Source: a virus
Strand: one strand, 5' to 3'
Virus record (IMG/VR): IMGVR_UViG_3300045977_000067
Coordinates: 1-64,000 of that record
Length of the DNA: 64,000 bases
The position numbers and the translations under genes were made by a program. The notes beneath the pieces are model-generated. The model was not told where the DNA came from. It saw nothing but the letters and a program-made list of their open reading frames with translations, and made no database searches. Shown one piece after another: positions 50,384-59,689 of the stretch (its first letter is position 1; each line of letters opens with the position of its first letter).

Positions 50384-50869
50384 ATGACAAACAAGGAATT
50401 TGCTAGATTCTGTAAATACTTCGTTGTAATGACAGACGACGCAGAACAAAGTCATAGAGTATGCTGGTTATGGATAGGTGCTTTAACGGAGGGATATGGA
50501 TTTCTTAAAGTCAAAGGTAAGAATATAAGAGCACACCGACTTATGTATGAGCACGTATATGGTGAGATAAAGGAAGATTACGTAATACATCATAAGTGTC
50601 ACAACAAGCGTTGTGTAAGCCCGTTTCATCTAGAAATGGTAACACGCGAACATAACGTTAGTGAAGCCCAAACTAAGACACATTGTAAGCGTGGACATGA
50701 GCTATCCGATGATAACGTACATATGTATAGAGACAAATACGGAAAGTTTAGAAGATACTGCAAGAAATGCGCTTCAAATTCAGCACGTAATAGATATGCG
50801 GCTCGTACTTTAGTTGATAAATTAACGGATGAAGATATAGCTAAATTGATGAGTCTAAAAGGAGAATAA
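50384..50869 (+). CDS. HNH homing endonuclease between polymerase and helicase
   Basis: 161 residues, ATG 50384. VIHHKCHNKRCVSPFHLEMV is the HNH_3 core; KTHCKRGHELSDDN and C-x2-C (CKKC) follow. Insertion absent from phage A, where helicase follows polymerase by nine bases. No duplicated host-gene fragment is visible here, unlike at 44656. Confidence 0.9.
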   Translation: MTNKEFARFCKYFVVMTDDAEQSHRVCWLWIGALTEGYGFLKVKGKNIRAHRLMYEHVYGEIKEDYVIHHKCHNKRCVSPFHLEMVTREHNVSEAQTKTHCKRGHELSDDNVHMYRDKYGKFRRYCKKCASNSARNRYAARTLVDKLTDEDIAKLMSLKGE

Positions 50870-50871
50870 GA

Positions 50872-52071
50872 ATGGCGAGACACTTGAGTAATTTCCTGGA
50901 TGCTTATCTCTACTTTACCGAAGAAACTGAGCCATGCGAGCTTTACCGCAAGTGGGTAGGAGTCAGCATTATTGCTGCAGCATTGCAGCGGAAATGTTAC
51001 TTGCATTGGGGCTCGCAGATTTGGTATCCTAATCTGTACATAGTATTAACCGGTCCTCCAGGTGAGCCGCGTAAGGGTACAGCTATGGCTTCTGGCTACA
51101 GCATTCTGAGACCGCTCAATCTAAAGCTATCTGCAGACCGACTGTCACCTGAGTATTTTATAAAAGAACTCAGTGCCTCACTCACTACAACGCAGCTGGG
51201 CAATGGTAAGTTTATAAATCACTGCAGTATGACAATCTTCAGCAGTGAGTTGACAGTATTTCTGGGATATAAGAACTCGCAGTTCTTAGCTGATTTAACT
51301 GACTTGTATGATTGTAAGGATCCATGGGCGTACAGGACTAAAAATAGTGGGCACTTTGAAGTAACAGGTGCATGGCTAAATATGTTGGCTGCAACCACAC
51401 CTGAGCAAATACAAGCAGCATTGCCAATTGAAGCAATAGGAGGTGGCTTTGCAAGTCGAGTGTTATTTATATTCGCTGATAGGAGAGGTAAAACTGTCCC
51501 TATGCCAATAGAGAACGAAGAACTTAAGGCGAAATTAAGAAGCGATTTAGAAGAGATTTCGTTGTTAGCTGGTCCATTTGTTGCTACAGAAGATTACATA
51601 CTCACTCGCACTGAGTGGTATTTGAACGAGTCTCAGGAGAACCAAATAATTCAGGATCCAAGATTCGCTGCGTATTATAGCAGGAAAGCGAGCACTGCAA
51701 CAAAGCTCAGTATGATACTCTGCGCGTCACGTAGCGACGATATGAAGCTGAGAGGTGAGGATTTCGTTAACGCAATCGATATGCTTAATGAAGCTGAGAT
51801 ACAAATGCCACGTGCATTAAGTGGCGTTGGTAGGAGTGATTATGCTGAGCTGCTTCCAATGGTAATGGAAGAAATACTGAGACATAAAGAGGTGACTATA
51901 AGGTATTTGATGAACCGATTTTCGCACGATACGACGTACTTCCATTTGATTAAGATGGTAGAAACACTTGAGATTATGGGCGTTTTGAGTTACGCTCCAT
52001 TAACTAAGAAGATATATGCGAATCCTAACTTCGGGAATAGTTCGAGTGGAGAAAGTGCGGTTGTCAATTGA
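50872..52071 (+). CDS. DUF3987-like P-loop ATPase, likely replicative helicase, phage B
   Basis: 399 residues, ATG 50872 after GGAG. NFLDAYLYFTEETEPCELYRKWVG, then GPPGEPRKGTA and IFSSELTVFLGY; the C-terminal winged-helix-like segment matches phage A. Same place, at the convergent end of the replication module. Confidence 0.8.
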   Translation: MARHLSNFLDAYLYFTEETEPCELYRKWVGVSIIAAALQRKCYLHWGSQIWYPNLYIVLTGPPGEPRKGTAMASGYSILRPLNLKLSADRLSPEYFIKELSASLTTTQLGNGKFINHCSMTIFSSELTVFLGYKNSQFLADLTDLYDCKDPWAYRTKNSGHFEVTGAWLNMLAATTPEQIQAALPIEAIGGGFASRVLFIFADRRGKTVPMPIENEELKAKLRSDLEEISLLAGPFVATEDYILTRTEWYLNESQENQIIQDPRFAAYYSRKASTATKLSMILCASRSDDMKLRGEDFVNAIDMLNEAEIQMPRALSGVGRSDYAELLPMVMEEILRHKEVTIRYLMNRFSHDTTYFHLIKMVETLEIMGVLSYAPLTKKIYANPNFGNSSSGESAVVN

Positions 52072-52075
52072 GGCC

Positions 52076-52259
52076 GGAAGACTCCGCTGGACCGCTGCTG
52101 ATTATAGCACTTACGTTGCCTAATGCTGTCAAGGACCCGCTACGCTGGGGATCCTTGACAGCGGCAACTCCAGTGCAGAGAGTAGACGCGGTCCGGCGGA
52201 AAAATCTGCCGGCCTGGAAGTATGGAGAGTTGCTGGCAGCCGCACTCCCGTTGGTCGTG
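52076..52259. repeat. Long stepped inverted repeat, phage B element 7
   Basis: GGCCGG/CCGGCC, GGACCGC/GCGGTCC, GCACT.GTTGCC/GGCAAC.AGTGC and GCTGTCAAGGA/TCCTTGACAGC nest in order. It separates the convergent replication and virion modules. Minus strand TGCTATAAT (52114-52106) is an extended -10 candidate that would read antisense into the helicase gene. Confidence 0.85.
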
Positions 52260-52264
52260 AGTAT

Positions 52265-52279
52265 GGTTAAAATCTAACC
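52265..52279. promoter_or_regulatory. Phage-B palindromic site 10
   Basis: GGTTAAAATCTAACC; six bases from the stop codon of the giant protein gene. Confidence 0.7.
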
Positions 52280-52284
52280 ATAAA

Positions 52285-55200
52285 CTATCTTCTCTCACGT
52301 CTCTCTGAGCGTTCACGTCTCGCTCCTCTTGTTGGCTCCTGCGAATACCAGCCCATCAAACTGTCGTAAACATTCTCACCGCGCTTTTGTGCTCTAGTAA
52401 ACTTACTTATTTGACGGGTGCCAGGTACACCTAAAAGTGTAGCTGTTGGTTCCCACCACGGCGGGCTGAGTGGATCATTTCTGTAGGCGCGTGCAGCATC
52501 TCGTGCTGTTTCTATTGCAGGCCCGGCTATTCCTTTACCGTACCTCATGCCACCTATAATAGGCAGTCTCTCTATTTGTCCTACCGCCAAATCAAGCGCA
52601 AGTTGTGGTAGTGAATGTCTAGCCTGCATTCCTTTCCGCACATCTTCAACAGGATCAGGTAACGCTGGTTGAATGTGCAGCAGTTTGTACAACTCGTTAA
52701 TGATCTGGGTGATGATGAGGAATCCAATTACGTTGCGCATAAATCTCATATTACTGCGTGGTGCTCCAGGCTCTTCCCAACTGCCAGGACCACTGGCTAC
52801 TCCACCTGGAGGTATCTGCCCACCACCTCCACCACCAATCTTACCTTTAGTGAGCACTTCGTCTCGCAGGAAATTGAAGTCACTAATCAAGAACGTCTGG
52901 AATTGCGTGACAAGTTTACCTAATGGGTTACGCTGTATGCCTGCAAGATCGCCTGGCATCGTACTTCCTTGCGTACGCACCACAAGATCGTCTGCGTAGC
53001 GTACAGCATCCTTATGATTGTATCCGACCTTCGGACTCGTGGCGAACTTGTAGCCGGCGTTCCACGTAACAAGTGCAGCTTCCATATCCAGCAATTCAAT
53101 CAGCTTGAATCCTGGCCGGCCAACCATTTGCTGCAGTTCAGCTAAGTTACCTCTGCCTAAGGCACGAAATAATTCTCCTGGTCGTCTACCTACGAATGCA
53201 CTAGTAACTTCATTGTAGGCATCAATGAACTTACGTGAGCTGAGTATCTCACTGTTACGTAATGCGAAATCCTTCTTCTTGCCTAGTGGTAAATCGGCTA
53301 ACATCTCGAATGCTGATCCTAGTGTCTTTGGTATACCAAGTGTTTGGCTAGTATTTACCAATGTAGACAGCTGGATTGTACCTGATCTTATAAGCCCAGA
53401 TAGTGTAGCGTACGCAACGTTCTTGTTGACAGTATTTAGTATCATCCGCTGCGTTGCAGTGAATTGCTTGTTTGTACCGGTTGCAATATAGTCAGTCCAG
53501 TTACGTAGCTCTTCATACAGGCCTGGTTTATTGTCCTTAAGTTGCCACGTCTCTTTACCAGTAACAGGATCAGGTAAGTTAGTTTCAATAAGCTCATGCA
53601 TCTTCGCAATGAATGGACTCATGTGAATGTCCTTCAGCGCCGATTGAGCATAAGTATCAAGTATTTTTAGTGCGTTCATTTCGGCCGTGTAGAATGCATG
53701 CTTGCGTACAATGTACGGGAAGTTTGTTGCTCGATGTTTGATGTACTTTGCGTGCACAGAATCGGAAGTATCGCGGGCAAGATCTACTTTAATACCAAGC
53801 GCATTCAGCACGTTTATTGTGCGCGCGAAGGTTTGGTAGTCATCCACTCGTGCAAGTGGCTCACGTCCAGTTGCAGCACGTACTTCATTTACTCGATTAT
53901 ATAAGTAAGCATAAACACCATCAAGATTTGCCTGCAATCGCCGCTCAGCAGAAGTAAGCGGCTGAGGTGTGACCTTATTATATGTAAGTATTCGTTGCCC
54001 GTCTCCACCTTGACGCGCATAACCATTAGCGCCAATATTCTCTAGTGATTTTGAACTGAAGCCACGACCTAATTCTTCCATATCTGCGTGTAAAGTATTC
54101 AGCTCGGCATTCAGGTTCTTTTGTGCAGTGCGATACGCATAGTAGAGAAATTCTGTACCTGCTGCTTTGTGCTGGCGCAATGGTAGCTTTAAGTTCCACT
54201 CACCACCACCCGGCTTAATGTCACGTGCATTCTGAATGCCTCGCACCTCACTCTGCCACAAAGGTACGTACGTATTGCCACTTGCAACGCGCTGCTTAAC
54301 AACTCTATCTCCTGGAATTACGTTCTCAGGATCGAAGCGCATATTACGCGGATTCGTTGAGTTTGGAGGTTCAGGATTATTGATACCTTCTAGGTACCGC
54401 TCAAACATTGCTACATCTTCAGGACGTGCACCAAACAGAAATTCTCGTACGTTCTTTCCTGCCTTACGCATATCAGCTTGCAATCGCTGAGCGGCCATAC
54501 GTGCTTCACGAGACCAGTTACCTCCTATTGCACCTTCCTCACCAAGCATAGTATTCACATCATTCAGTATATCTATGAACGCCCTACGCTCAGACGTGTC
54601 AATGCCAGCTCTTGCTGATTCGCGCATAGCTTTGTAGTGAGGTATCAAATCAGCCGGCAATTTATCTGTAATATCCACGCCTTGCTCTATAGCACGTAAC
54701 ATTTCTTCTATTTGTTCCGGACCAATAGGTGATGTTTTACTCTCAACGTATGCACCTGCAGCGTCCTTAGAAATCGGGACAGCTCGTAGATCGTCACCAC
54801 TGTTAAGACGAGCATCAGTCCTGACAACGTCCTTAGGAACGAGTTCATAGTTCCTGCCCTTCATTACGTATAAATCAAGGTCATTCTCTGCAGCAACACG
54901 AGTTGCTTCACGTATCAGTTCTTGGCCAGTAAACTCATGTGCACGCTCGATTGGTAGACCAGTAAAATCAGCTTGTGCTTGTAAGGAACGTTTTAATACC
55001 TGCCCTAATTCAGGGCTCGTTCTTCCTCGCTGTATCTCAAGCTCAATATTTGCAAGTGATGTACGGGCGTTCATTCCTCTAGTATCAACGAAAATAGCAT
55101 CAGGCCTGCCTTCTATAGTACGTACTTGTATTGGTGCTGATGATATAAGCTCTGTGTACTTAAAGGGTAATATAGATGCCTTAGCACTGGGTTCTAAATT

Positions 55201-57822
55201 AGTAACGGATTTTATTTCAGTGAAACCAACATTCGTGACTACAGGACGGGTATATGCATAGTAAGCTGTATCCGCCGTACGTCTTGCTACATCTTCAGGC
55301 AGTCCCATACTGATAAGAGTTTGTCTCAGTTGTGATGGTCGCACTCCTTTACTAAAAGCATCCATGACGTCGGCCAGATTCATGCCTATTTGCTGCAGTG
55401 TTTCTTGAATTTCTTCTTTAAATGACTCTACATTCTTACGCACGGCGCGTTCTTCAAAAACGCTTTGTTCTGCTGCGGCACGTGATTCTGGAGTACTTGT
55501 CTCATATATAGGTCTACGAGTGGGCCTATTTATAAGAGGCTCTGTATCTGGCGCTTTCACTACCTTACGTTTACGTTTAGGCTTCTCAATGACAGGAGAT
55601 GTATCTATTACTGGTTCTGCAGGTGCAGGTATTTCTACTTCAGTTCCTGCCGGTGCGTTTTCTAGTACAGCTTCAGTTGCTGCTTGCTGAACAGCTGGCT
55701 TATTGACGGTATAATAACGAGTGTAATTACCTTGCTTTACTTGAGTTATACTACCTTCATTCAGAAGATTTTGAATTGCTTCATTAACTTCACTACGTGC
55801 AAACCCCACTCTATTTACTATAGCTTGTATTGTAGCCCCACCTTCCCGAGATAGAAAATCCCTCACTGCTCCACTAACATCTGAAACTGGCATTTCAGAT
55901 AGCTCAGATAAACTGCTCTCCACAATTCCTCTTTCAGACTTCGCAGCGCGTACTTTTTTAAGTTGTGGTATTAACTCCTGAATTGTTTCCTCATCTACAC
56001 CAAGCTGCCGTAATCCACGCTCTACGCTTTTCGCGTCAGTATTAAGAGCTTCACGTTTCAAGTTTGCTAACGACGTTTTACGATCAGCTGGACTTGTTTC
56101 CTCATTTTGAATTGCTTCTATTGCCGCGAACGCAGGCCCTCTATATTCAGTGCGAGTAGGAGTTATTACTTCTGGAGCCGTAGGCGATACCGCAGCTACT
56201 GCTGGAGTCTCGGGTGAAACTGGTGCTGGTACAGTTTCAGGAGCAACAGTAGCTGCAGCCTCAACACGTGGTGTTTCGATAGGTGCAATTTCACGAGTCG
56301 GTCTTGGTGCCTCAGGCGTAACAGGAGCTAAAGCTGTCTCACCTCGCACTACAACTTCAGGCTGCACTGGCCGCTCAGCAGTCATAGTTGGTGCTGCACG
56401 CTGAGGTTCAGGTGCGCGTTGAGCTTGAGGCTCAGCTGACCTTGGTGCTTCAGGTGTAGGAGCAGCAGGTCTTGCAGCTTCAGGCGTTGGTGTTGGGCGC
56501 GTAGGCTCAGCAGGAGCTCTAGGTGTACCTTGTGGTTTAGGTACGCGGCCTAAGCGCTCTCGTAAATCCGTCATGATACTGCCTCTATTTGGATCAGCTG
56601 CCCATTCATCCGTTACACGATCTAGCTCTGATTTGTACGCACGCAATTCAGCTGGATCATATACTATATCTGCAGCAGCTCCACCACCAGCTGGCCCTTC
56701 ATCCGGCGGCTTAGGTCCTCGTGGTGGCATGCCGACTTCACGATCAGCTTCATCTCTAAACTTTCCACGAGCTTCTTCAAGCGCGTTATTTAGTCGAGGA
56801 TTTTTTGATGCTGCATTCGCAAGATCTTCTGCAGCTGCTGCGGCTTGCGCGTCAGTTGTAGCACGTGACATACGAGTTTTGTATTCAGCAATCTTTGAGC
56901 GTATTTCTGGAGCAGCTTTGCGTACGCCCTGATCTAGCTTGTAGAATAGATAAAGTTCAGTGGCAAAGCTAAGCACTCGAGCTGTATCCTCGTTAAGTAC
57001 GCCTGTTGCCACAAGTGCGCGACCAGGTAGTTCAGCTACATCCTTAATTAAACCGGTTACAGTGCCTACAGCTTTATTTACGTTCTTTGCAATATCTGAG
57101 CGTGGTTCAGGAGTTAGTGACGTAATGCGCTGATCCATTCGGTTGAATATATCACGGTAATGAGTTTTACTTTCGGGCCCACCGGCCATTGGTCCGCCAC
57201 GTGCAACACGTGCAAGTTGAGTATTCAAAATATCGCTAACTGCAGTTGCAGCACCAAATGCAAATGCTCCAGCACCGGCGAGTACATTACCACCAGCTTC
57301 GGCAATATCGCGCACAAAATTCGTGGATCGTTGCAGCGTACCATATAATCCAGGAGAGTATTGTCGCGTCGGCGTTGCTCCTGGTGCTCCAGGCTGAAGG
57401 TCACGTCTGCTAGTATAACGCTGTGACTCTGGAGCTTGAGTAGGAACTGTGCGAATTCCACTAAAACTTCCAGTGCCGGTATATTCGCGTGTTGTATCTG
57501 GTACTAATTTTTCAGCTACCGATCCAATAGCTGAACCAACATCACTTGCTATTTTGCCAGGATCTATACTAGGTAGATAGCCAGAAATTCCTGTGCCTGA
57601 TGGTTCTGCAGGCGGCACGTATTGAGGCGGCAATTGACCAGGGCTGAGCCTCTGCTCAGCGGGTAAGCCGCTATTATAGTTATTTAATAATGCTTCATTC
57701 AAGTCCGGCTTCTTAGGAGCAAGCGGCGTTTTGCCTATTCCTAAGCGTCCAAGTAATTCTTCATTTTCTGGCTCACCTTGAAGAAGGTAGCGTTCTACGT
57801 CAATAGGTGCGACTGTTGACAT
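52285..57822 (-). CDS. Giant internal virion (DNA-ejection type) protein, phage B
   Basis: 1845 residues, ATG 57822. The C-terminal third matches phage A (MHELIETNLPDPVTGKETW, ALVTWNAGYKFA, LVTQFQTFLISD). The N-terminal half is low-complexity, with hydrophobic stretches near 185-205 and a TM-like IGFLIITQIINELYKLL near 1700. Residues about 630-715 contain a winged-helix-like unit (VRDFLSREGGATIQAIVNRV, RSEVNEAIQNLLNEGSI), absent from phage A, and one copy of the GLRxLG repeat that A has four times. Ejection role inferred. Confidence 0.8.
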   Translation of the reverse strand: MSTVAPIDVERYLLQGEPENEELLGRLGIGKTPLAPKKPDLNEALLNNYNSGLPAEQRLSPGQLPPQYVPPAEPSGTGISGYLPSIDPGKIASDVGSAIGSVAEKLVPDTTREYTGTGSFSGIRTVPTQAPESQRYTSRRDLQPGAPGATPTRQYSPGLYGTLQRSTNFVRDIAEAGGNVLAGAGAFAFGAATAVSDILNTQLARVARGGPMAGGPESKTHYRDIFNRMDQRITSLTPEPRSDIAKNVNKAVGTVTGLIKDVAELPGRALVATGVLNEDTARVLSFATELYLFYKLDQGVRKAAPEIRSKIAEYKTRMSRATTDAQAAAAAEDLANAASKNPRLNNALEEARGKFRDEADREVGMPPRGPKPPDEGPAGGGAAADIVYDPAELRAYKSELDRVTDEWAADPNRGSIMTDLRERLGRVPKPQGTPRAPAEPTRPTPTPEAARPAAPTPEAPRSAEPQAQRAPEPQRAAPTMTAERPVQPEVVVRGETALAPVTPEAPRPTREIAPIETPRVEAAATVAPETVPAPVSPETPAVAAVSPTAPEVITPTRTEYRGPAFAAIEAIQNEETSPADRKTSLANLKREALNTDAKSVERGLRQLGVDEETIQELIPQLKKVRAAKSERGIVESSLSELSEMPVSDVSGAVRDFLSREGGATIQAIVNRVGFARSEVNEAIQNLLNEGSITQVKQGNYTRYYTVNKPAVQQAATEAVLENAPAGTEVEIPAPAEPVIDTSPVIEKPKRKRKVVKAPDTEPLINRPTRRPIYETSTPESRAAAEQSVFEERAVRKNVESFKEEIQETLQQIGMNLADVMDAFSKGVRPSQLRQTLISMGLPEDVARRTADTAYYAYTRPVVTNVGFTEIKSVTNLEPSAKASILPFKYTELISSAPIQVRTIEGRPDAIFVDTRGMNARTSLANIELEIQRGRTSPELGQVLKRSLQAQADFTGLPIERAHEFTGQELIREATRVAAENDLDLYVMKGRNYELVPKDVVRTDARLNSGDDLRAVPISKDAAGAYVESKTSPIGPEQIEEMLRAIEQGVDITDKLPADLIPHYKAMRESARAGIDTSERRAFIDILNDVNTMLGEEGAIGGNWSREARMAAQRLQADMRKAGKNVREFLFGARPEDVAMFERYLEGINNPEPPNSTNPRNMRFDPENVIPGDRVVKQRVASGNTYVPLWQSEVRGIQNARDIKPGGGEWNLKLPLRQHKAAGTEFLYYAYRTAQKNLNAELNTLHADMEELGRGFSSKSLENIGANGYARQGGDGQRILTYNKVTPQPLTSAERRLQANLDGVYAYLYNRVNEVRAATGREPLARVDDYQTFARTINVLNALGIKVDLARDTSDSVHAKYIKHRATNFPYIVRKHAFYTAEMNALKILDTYAQSALKDIHMSPFIAKMHELIETNLPDPVTGKETWQLKDNKPGLYEELRNWTDYIATGTNKQFTATQRMILNTVNKNVAYATLSGLIRSGTIQLSTLVNTSQTLGIPKTLGSAFEMLADLPLGKKKDFALRNSEILSSRKFIDAYNEVTSAFVGRRPGELFRALGRGNLAELQQMVGRPGFKLIELLDMEAALVTWNAGYKFATSPKVGYNHKDAVRYADDLVVRTQGSTMPGDLAGIQRNPLGKLVTQFQTFLISDFNFLRDEVLTKGKIGGGGGGQIPPGGVASGPGSWEEPGAPRSNMRFMRNVIGFLIITQIINELYKLLHIQPALPDPVEDVRKGMQARHSLPQLALDLAVGQIERLPIIGGMRYGKGIAGPAIETARDAARAYRNDPLSPPWWEPTATLLGVPGTRQISKFTRAQKRGENVYDSLMGWYSQEPTRGARRERSERRERR

Positions 57823-57842
57823 TTACGTTTCCTCTGCTAGCG

Positions 57843-58040
57843 GCATTTCTCCCTGCAGGTGCAAGAGAGTGTAGTTCCTTTGTGGAGAACCTGCTAGAGA
57901 AAAATGCGGGGCCATTTTTCTCTTGCAGAACCTCCAGTCGTCACAACACGGGAATTGCCCCTGCTGGGAAAATGCCATCGCGCCGGTAGCACAAGAGAGA
58001 TCAGCGGCACTAGGGCTCCCGTTGGTCGCAGCTTCATCTC
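57843..58040. repeat. Long stepped inverted repeat, phage B element 8
   Basis: GGCATTTcTCCctGCAGG.GC pairs with GC.CCTGC.GGGaAAATGCC; inside, GCAAGAGA-type arms and an AGAGAAAAATG/CATTTTTCTCT tip. It shares the ATTT-TCCCTGCAGG basal arm with elements 1 and 3. No gene in it. Confidence 0.8.
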
Positions 58041-58047
58041 CAGCTAT

Positions 58048-58062
58048 GGTTAAAATCTAACC
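58048..58062. promoter_or_regulatory. Phage-B palindromic site 11
   Basis: GGTTAAAATCTAACC, nine bases past the stop of 58072 (minus gene). Confidence 0.7.
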
Positions 58063-58071
58063 GTAACAATC

Positions 58072-59100
58072 TTACTCTTTGGGCCTGAGTTTCCAGGGTA
58101 TCGGCTGCTTTAAGCTTGGATAAAATACTTGCTCAAGGTATTGTTGCACGTTCATTGCGCCACTAGGGTAATTCTGAGCTGCGTCATAAACCTCTTGGGC
58201 CGTATAGCGATGACCATCTACAGTAGGCAAATCTATCTTCTTCATTCGAGTACCTGAATAGATGCGGCCAGGATTATCCTCAAAGATATACACGTACGGC
58301 TGTTTGCTTGTCGCATGAAACAGCTCAGCTTCAGGTGCTAATTCACTCTCATCGTACGAGTTCTGTAGTGCATAGCCACCAGGTCTCTTCGAGCGTAGAT
58401 TCTGTTCTGCATCTGTTGCTACTTTCATCTCAGTGCGAGCATCCGTGCGCGCTTTAGCTATTTTCTCTGCACGCTCTTTCTCGAGCTGCATCATCTTCTG
58501 TATATTCTCGTTACGCTCTTGAGCAAGTGTCATTCCTTTGGCTGAGAACTCCTGACCACCGATCTTCAGCTTTACGTATTCATCATTCTGTTTATCTAGC
58601 AGTGCAGCCTCTCTCGGATACAGTTGACGGATGCGCTCAGCATTGGCATTGCTGGCATTAACAGCTGCCATACTTTGCTCAATATTAGCTCGTATGTTCT
58701 GCTTCTCTAAACCGAGCAGCTCAGTAACGCGGTTTGATTGTGCTTGATACAGGCCTGTCTGTGCACGCTCCTGTGCAACGCGTTCTGGCAACAGTGTTTC
58801 GGTACTGATTCGCTGAGCACGACTCGCACCAGCTGCTTCACGTGACTGGTCAATATCCGCAAGCATCTTAGCGGCAATGTGAGGCTCTTCTGCACGTAAC
58901 CGTGCTGCCTGCGCTTTATTCAAATCACCTGAAGTTTCACGGTACGCAATCTCACTTTGTACATTACGTGCCTGTATAATGTCCTGCACGCTGCGTAGTC
59001 GCAGTGCTTCTCGTTCTGTGTCGAGTCGGCCCATAGCTGCAACCTGTTCTGGATTAAGCCCCGCAAGACTTCCACTTTCAAATCCTCCGGGGCTTAGTAG
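58072..59100 (-). CDS. Virion protein, -1 frameshift extension of the upstream gene, phage B
   Basis: 342 residues read in the -1 frame after CCCTTTC. An internal ATG (59034) exists but has no ribosome site. Long helical, Arg/Glu/Gln-rich (REALRLRSVQDIIQARNVQS), with the C-terminal third SELAPEAELFHATSK and HRYTAQEVYDAAQNYPSG. Homologue in phage A at 13660-14577. Probably a fusion partner of 59094-59654, giving about 527 residues in total. Confidence 0.75.
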   Translation of the reverse strand, partial: LLSPGGFESGSLAGLNPEQVAAMGRLDTEREALRLRSVQDIIQARNVQSEIAYRETSGDLNKAQAARLRAEEPHIAAKMLADIDQSREAAGASRAQRISTETLLPERVAQERAQTGLYQAQSNRVTELLGLEKQNIRANIEQSMAAVNASNANAERIRQLYPREAALLDKQNDEYVKLKIGGQEFSAKGMTLAQERNENIQKMMQLEKERAEKIAKARTDARTEMKVATDAEQNLRSKRPGGYALQNSYDESELAPEAELFHATSKQPYVYIFEDNPGRIYSGTRMKKIDLPTVDGHRYTAQEVYDAAQNYPSGAMNVQQYLEQVFYPSLKQPIPWKLRPKE

Positions 59101-59106
59101 AAAGGG
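59056..59106 (-). promoter_or_regulatory. Programmed -1 frameshift signal, phage B
   Basis: Minus strand C-CCT-TTC (59106-59100), then TAC TAA. After 4 bases a perfect 8-bp stem AAGCCCCG (59095-59088 read on minus) / CGGGGCTT (59063-59056) closes a 24-base loop. Phase and spacing match a classic -1 site. Confidence 0.85.
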
Positions 59107-59654
59107 GCAATATCTAGTATGCTGGGATCACGTCTAGCTGCAGCAGTTCTTATTGGTGCTGGTGCATTAGTTACGGGAACTGGAGCCGTAGTAGCTGGAG
59201 TAATCACGGGTGCTGTCTGTGTACGTGCAGGTGGCTGAGCTGGTGCTACGTTAGTCGGTCTGGTTGCTGCAATGTCACGAAGCGTATTTGAGAATGCACC
59301 GTACTCCGGCGTGCTCGTAATATTTCGTGGCTCAGGCAAGTTGAGGTCGAATGTGTACGAGCCAGATGGCGTTGCCTTAACGCTGTTCAGACCAGGACGG
59401 TCTGGCTTCGTGATGCCACCGTGCAAGTCAATAAGCTGTTTAATTTGTGCTGATCGCGCCGCGTCGCGTTTCTCGATGGCAGATTGAGCGGCTTTACTGC
59501 TAATCATATTTGCAGCGGCGGTACCAATTACTCCACCTGCACCCTCAGGGTCCATTTGCCTACCCATGTTCGCGAGCAGTAACTGGAAGTTGGGATCACT
59601 TAACATACCGCTAAAACTCCACGGTTGCTGTGTGGCTGCTGAACCTTCTGCCAT
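59094..59654 (-). CDS. Virion protein, frameshift donor, phage B
   Basis: 186 residues, ATG 59654. FQLLLANMGRQMDPEGAGGVIG.. matches a segment of phage A 14574-15683, but the Pro/Gln-rich middle is much shorter here. It ends in DIAPFY at the frameshift site. Expected to yield both the short and the fused product. Confidence 0.75.
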   Translation of the reverse strand: MAEGSAATQQPWSFSGMLSDPNFQLLLANMGRQMDPEGAGGVIGTAAANMISSKAAQSAIEKRDAARSAQIKQLIDLHGGITKPDRPGLNSVKATPSGSYTFDLNLPEPRNITSTPEYGAFSNTLRDIAATRPTNVAPAQPPARTQTAPVITPATTAPVPVTNAPAPIRTAAARRDPSILDIAPFY

Positions 59655-59667
59655 GATAAATTCCTTT

Positions 59668-59682
59668 GGTTAAAGTTTAACC
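59668..59682. promoter_or_regulatory. Phage-B palindromic site 12
   Basis: GGTTAAAGTTTAACC, perfect, 14 bases upstream of the start codon at 59654 (minus). Here it lies on the gene side of the structured element. Confidence 0.75.
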
Positions 59683-59689
59683 ACAACGC

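Noticed and set aside
57843-58040. Transposable element or MITE
   Set aside because: No target-site duplications or transposase; sequences differ between copies while pairing is kept.
2135-59682. Palindromes as phage RNA polymerase promoters
   Set aside because: They are symmetric, occur in both orientations relative to genes, and no phage RNA polymerase gene is visible.
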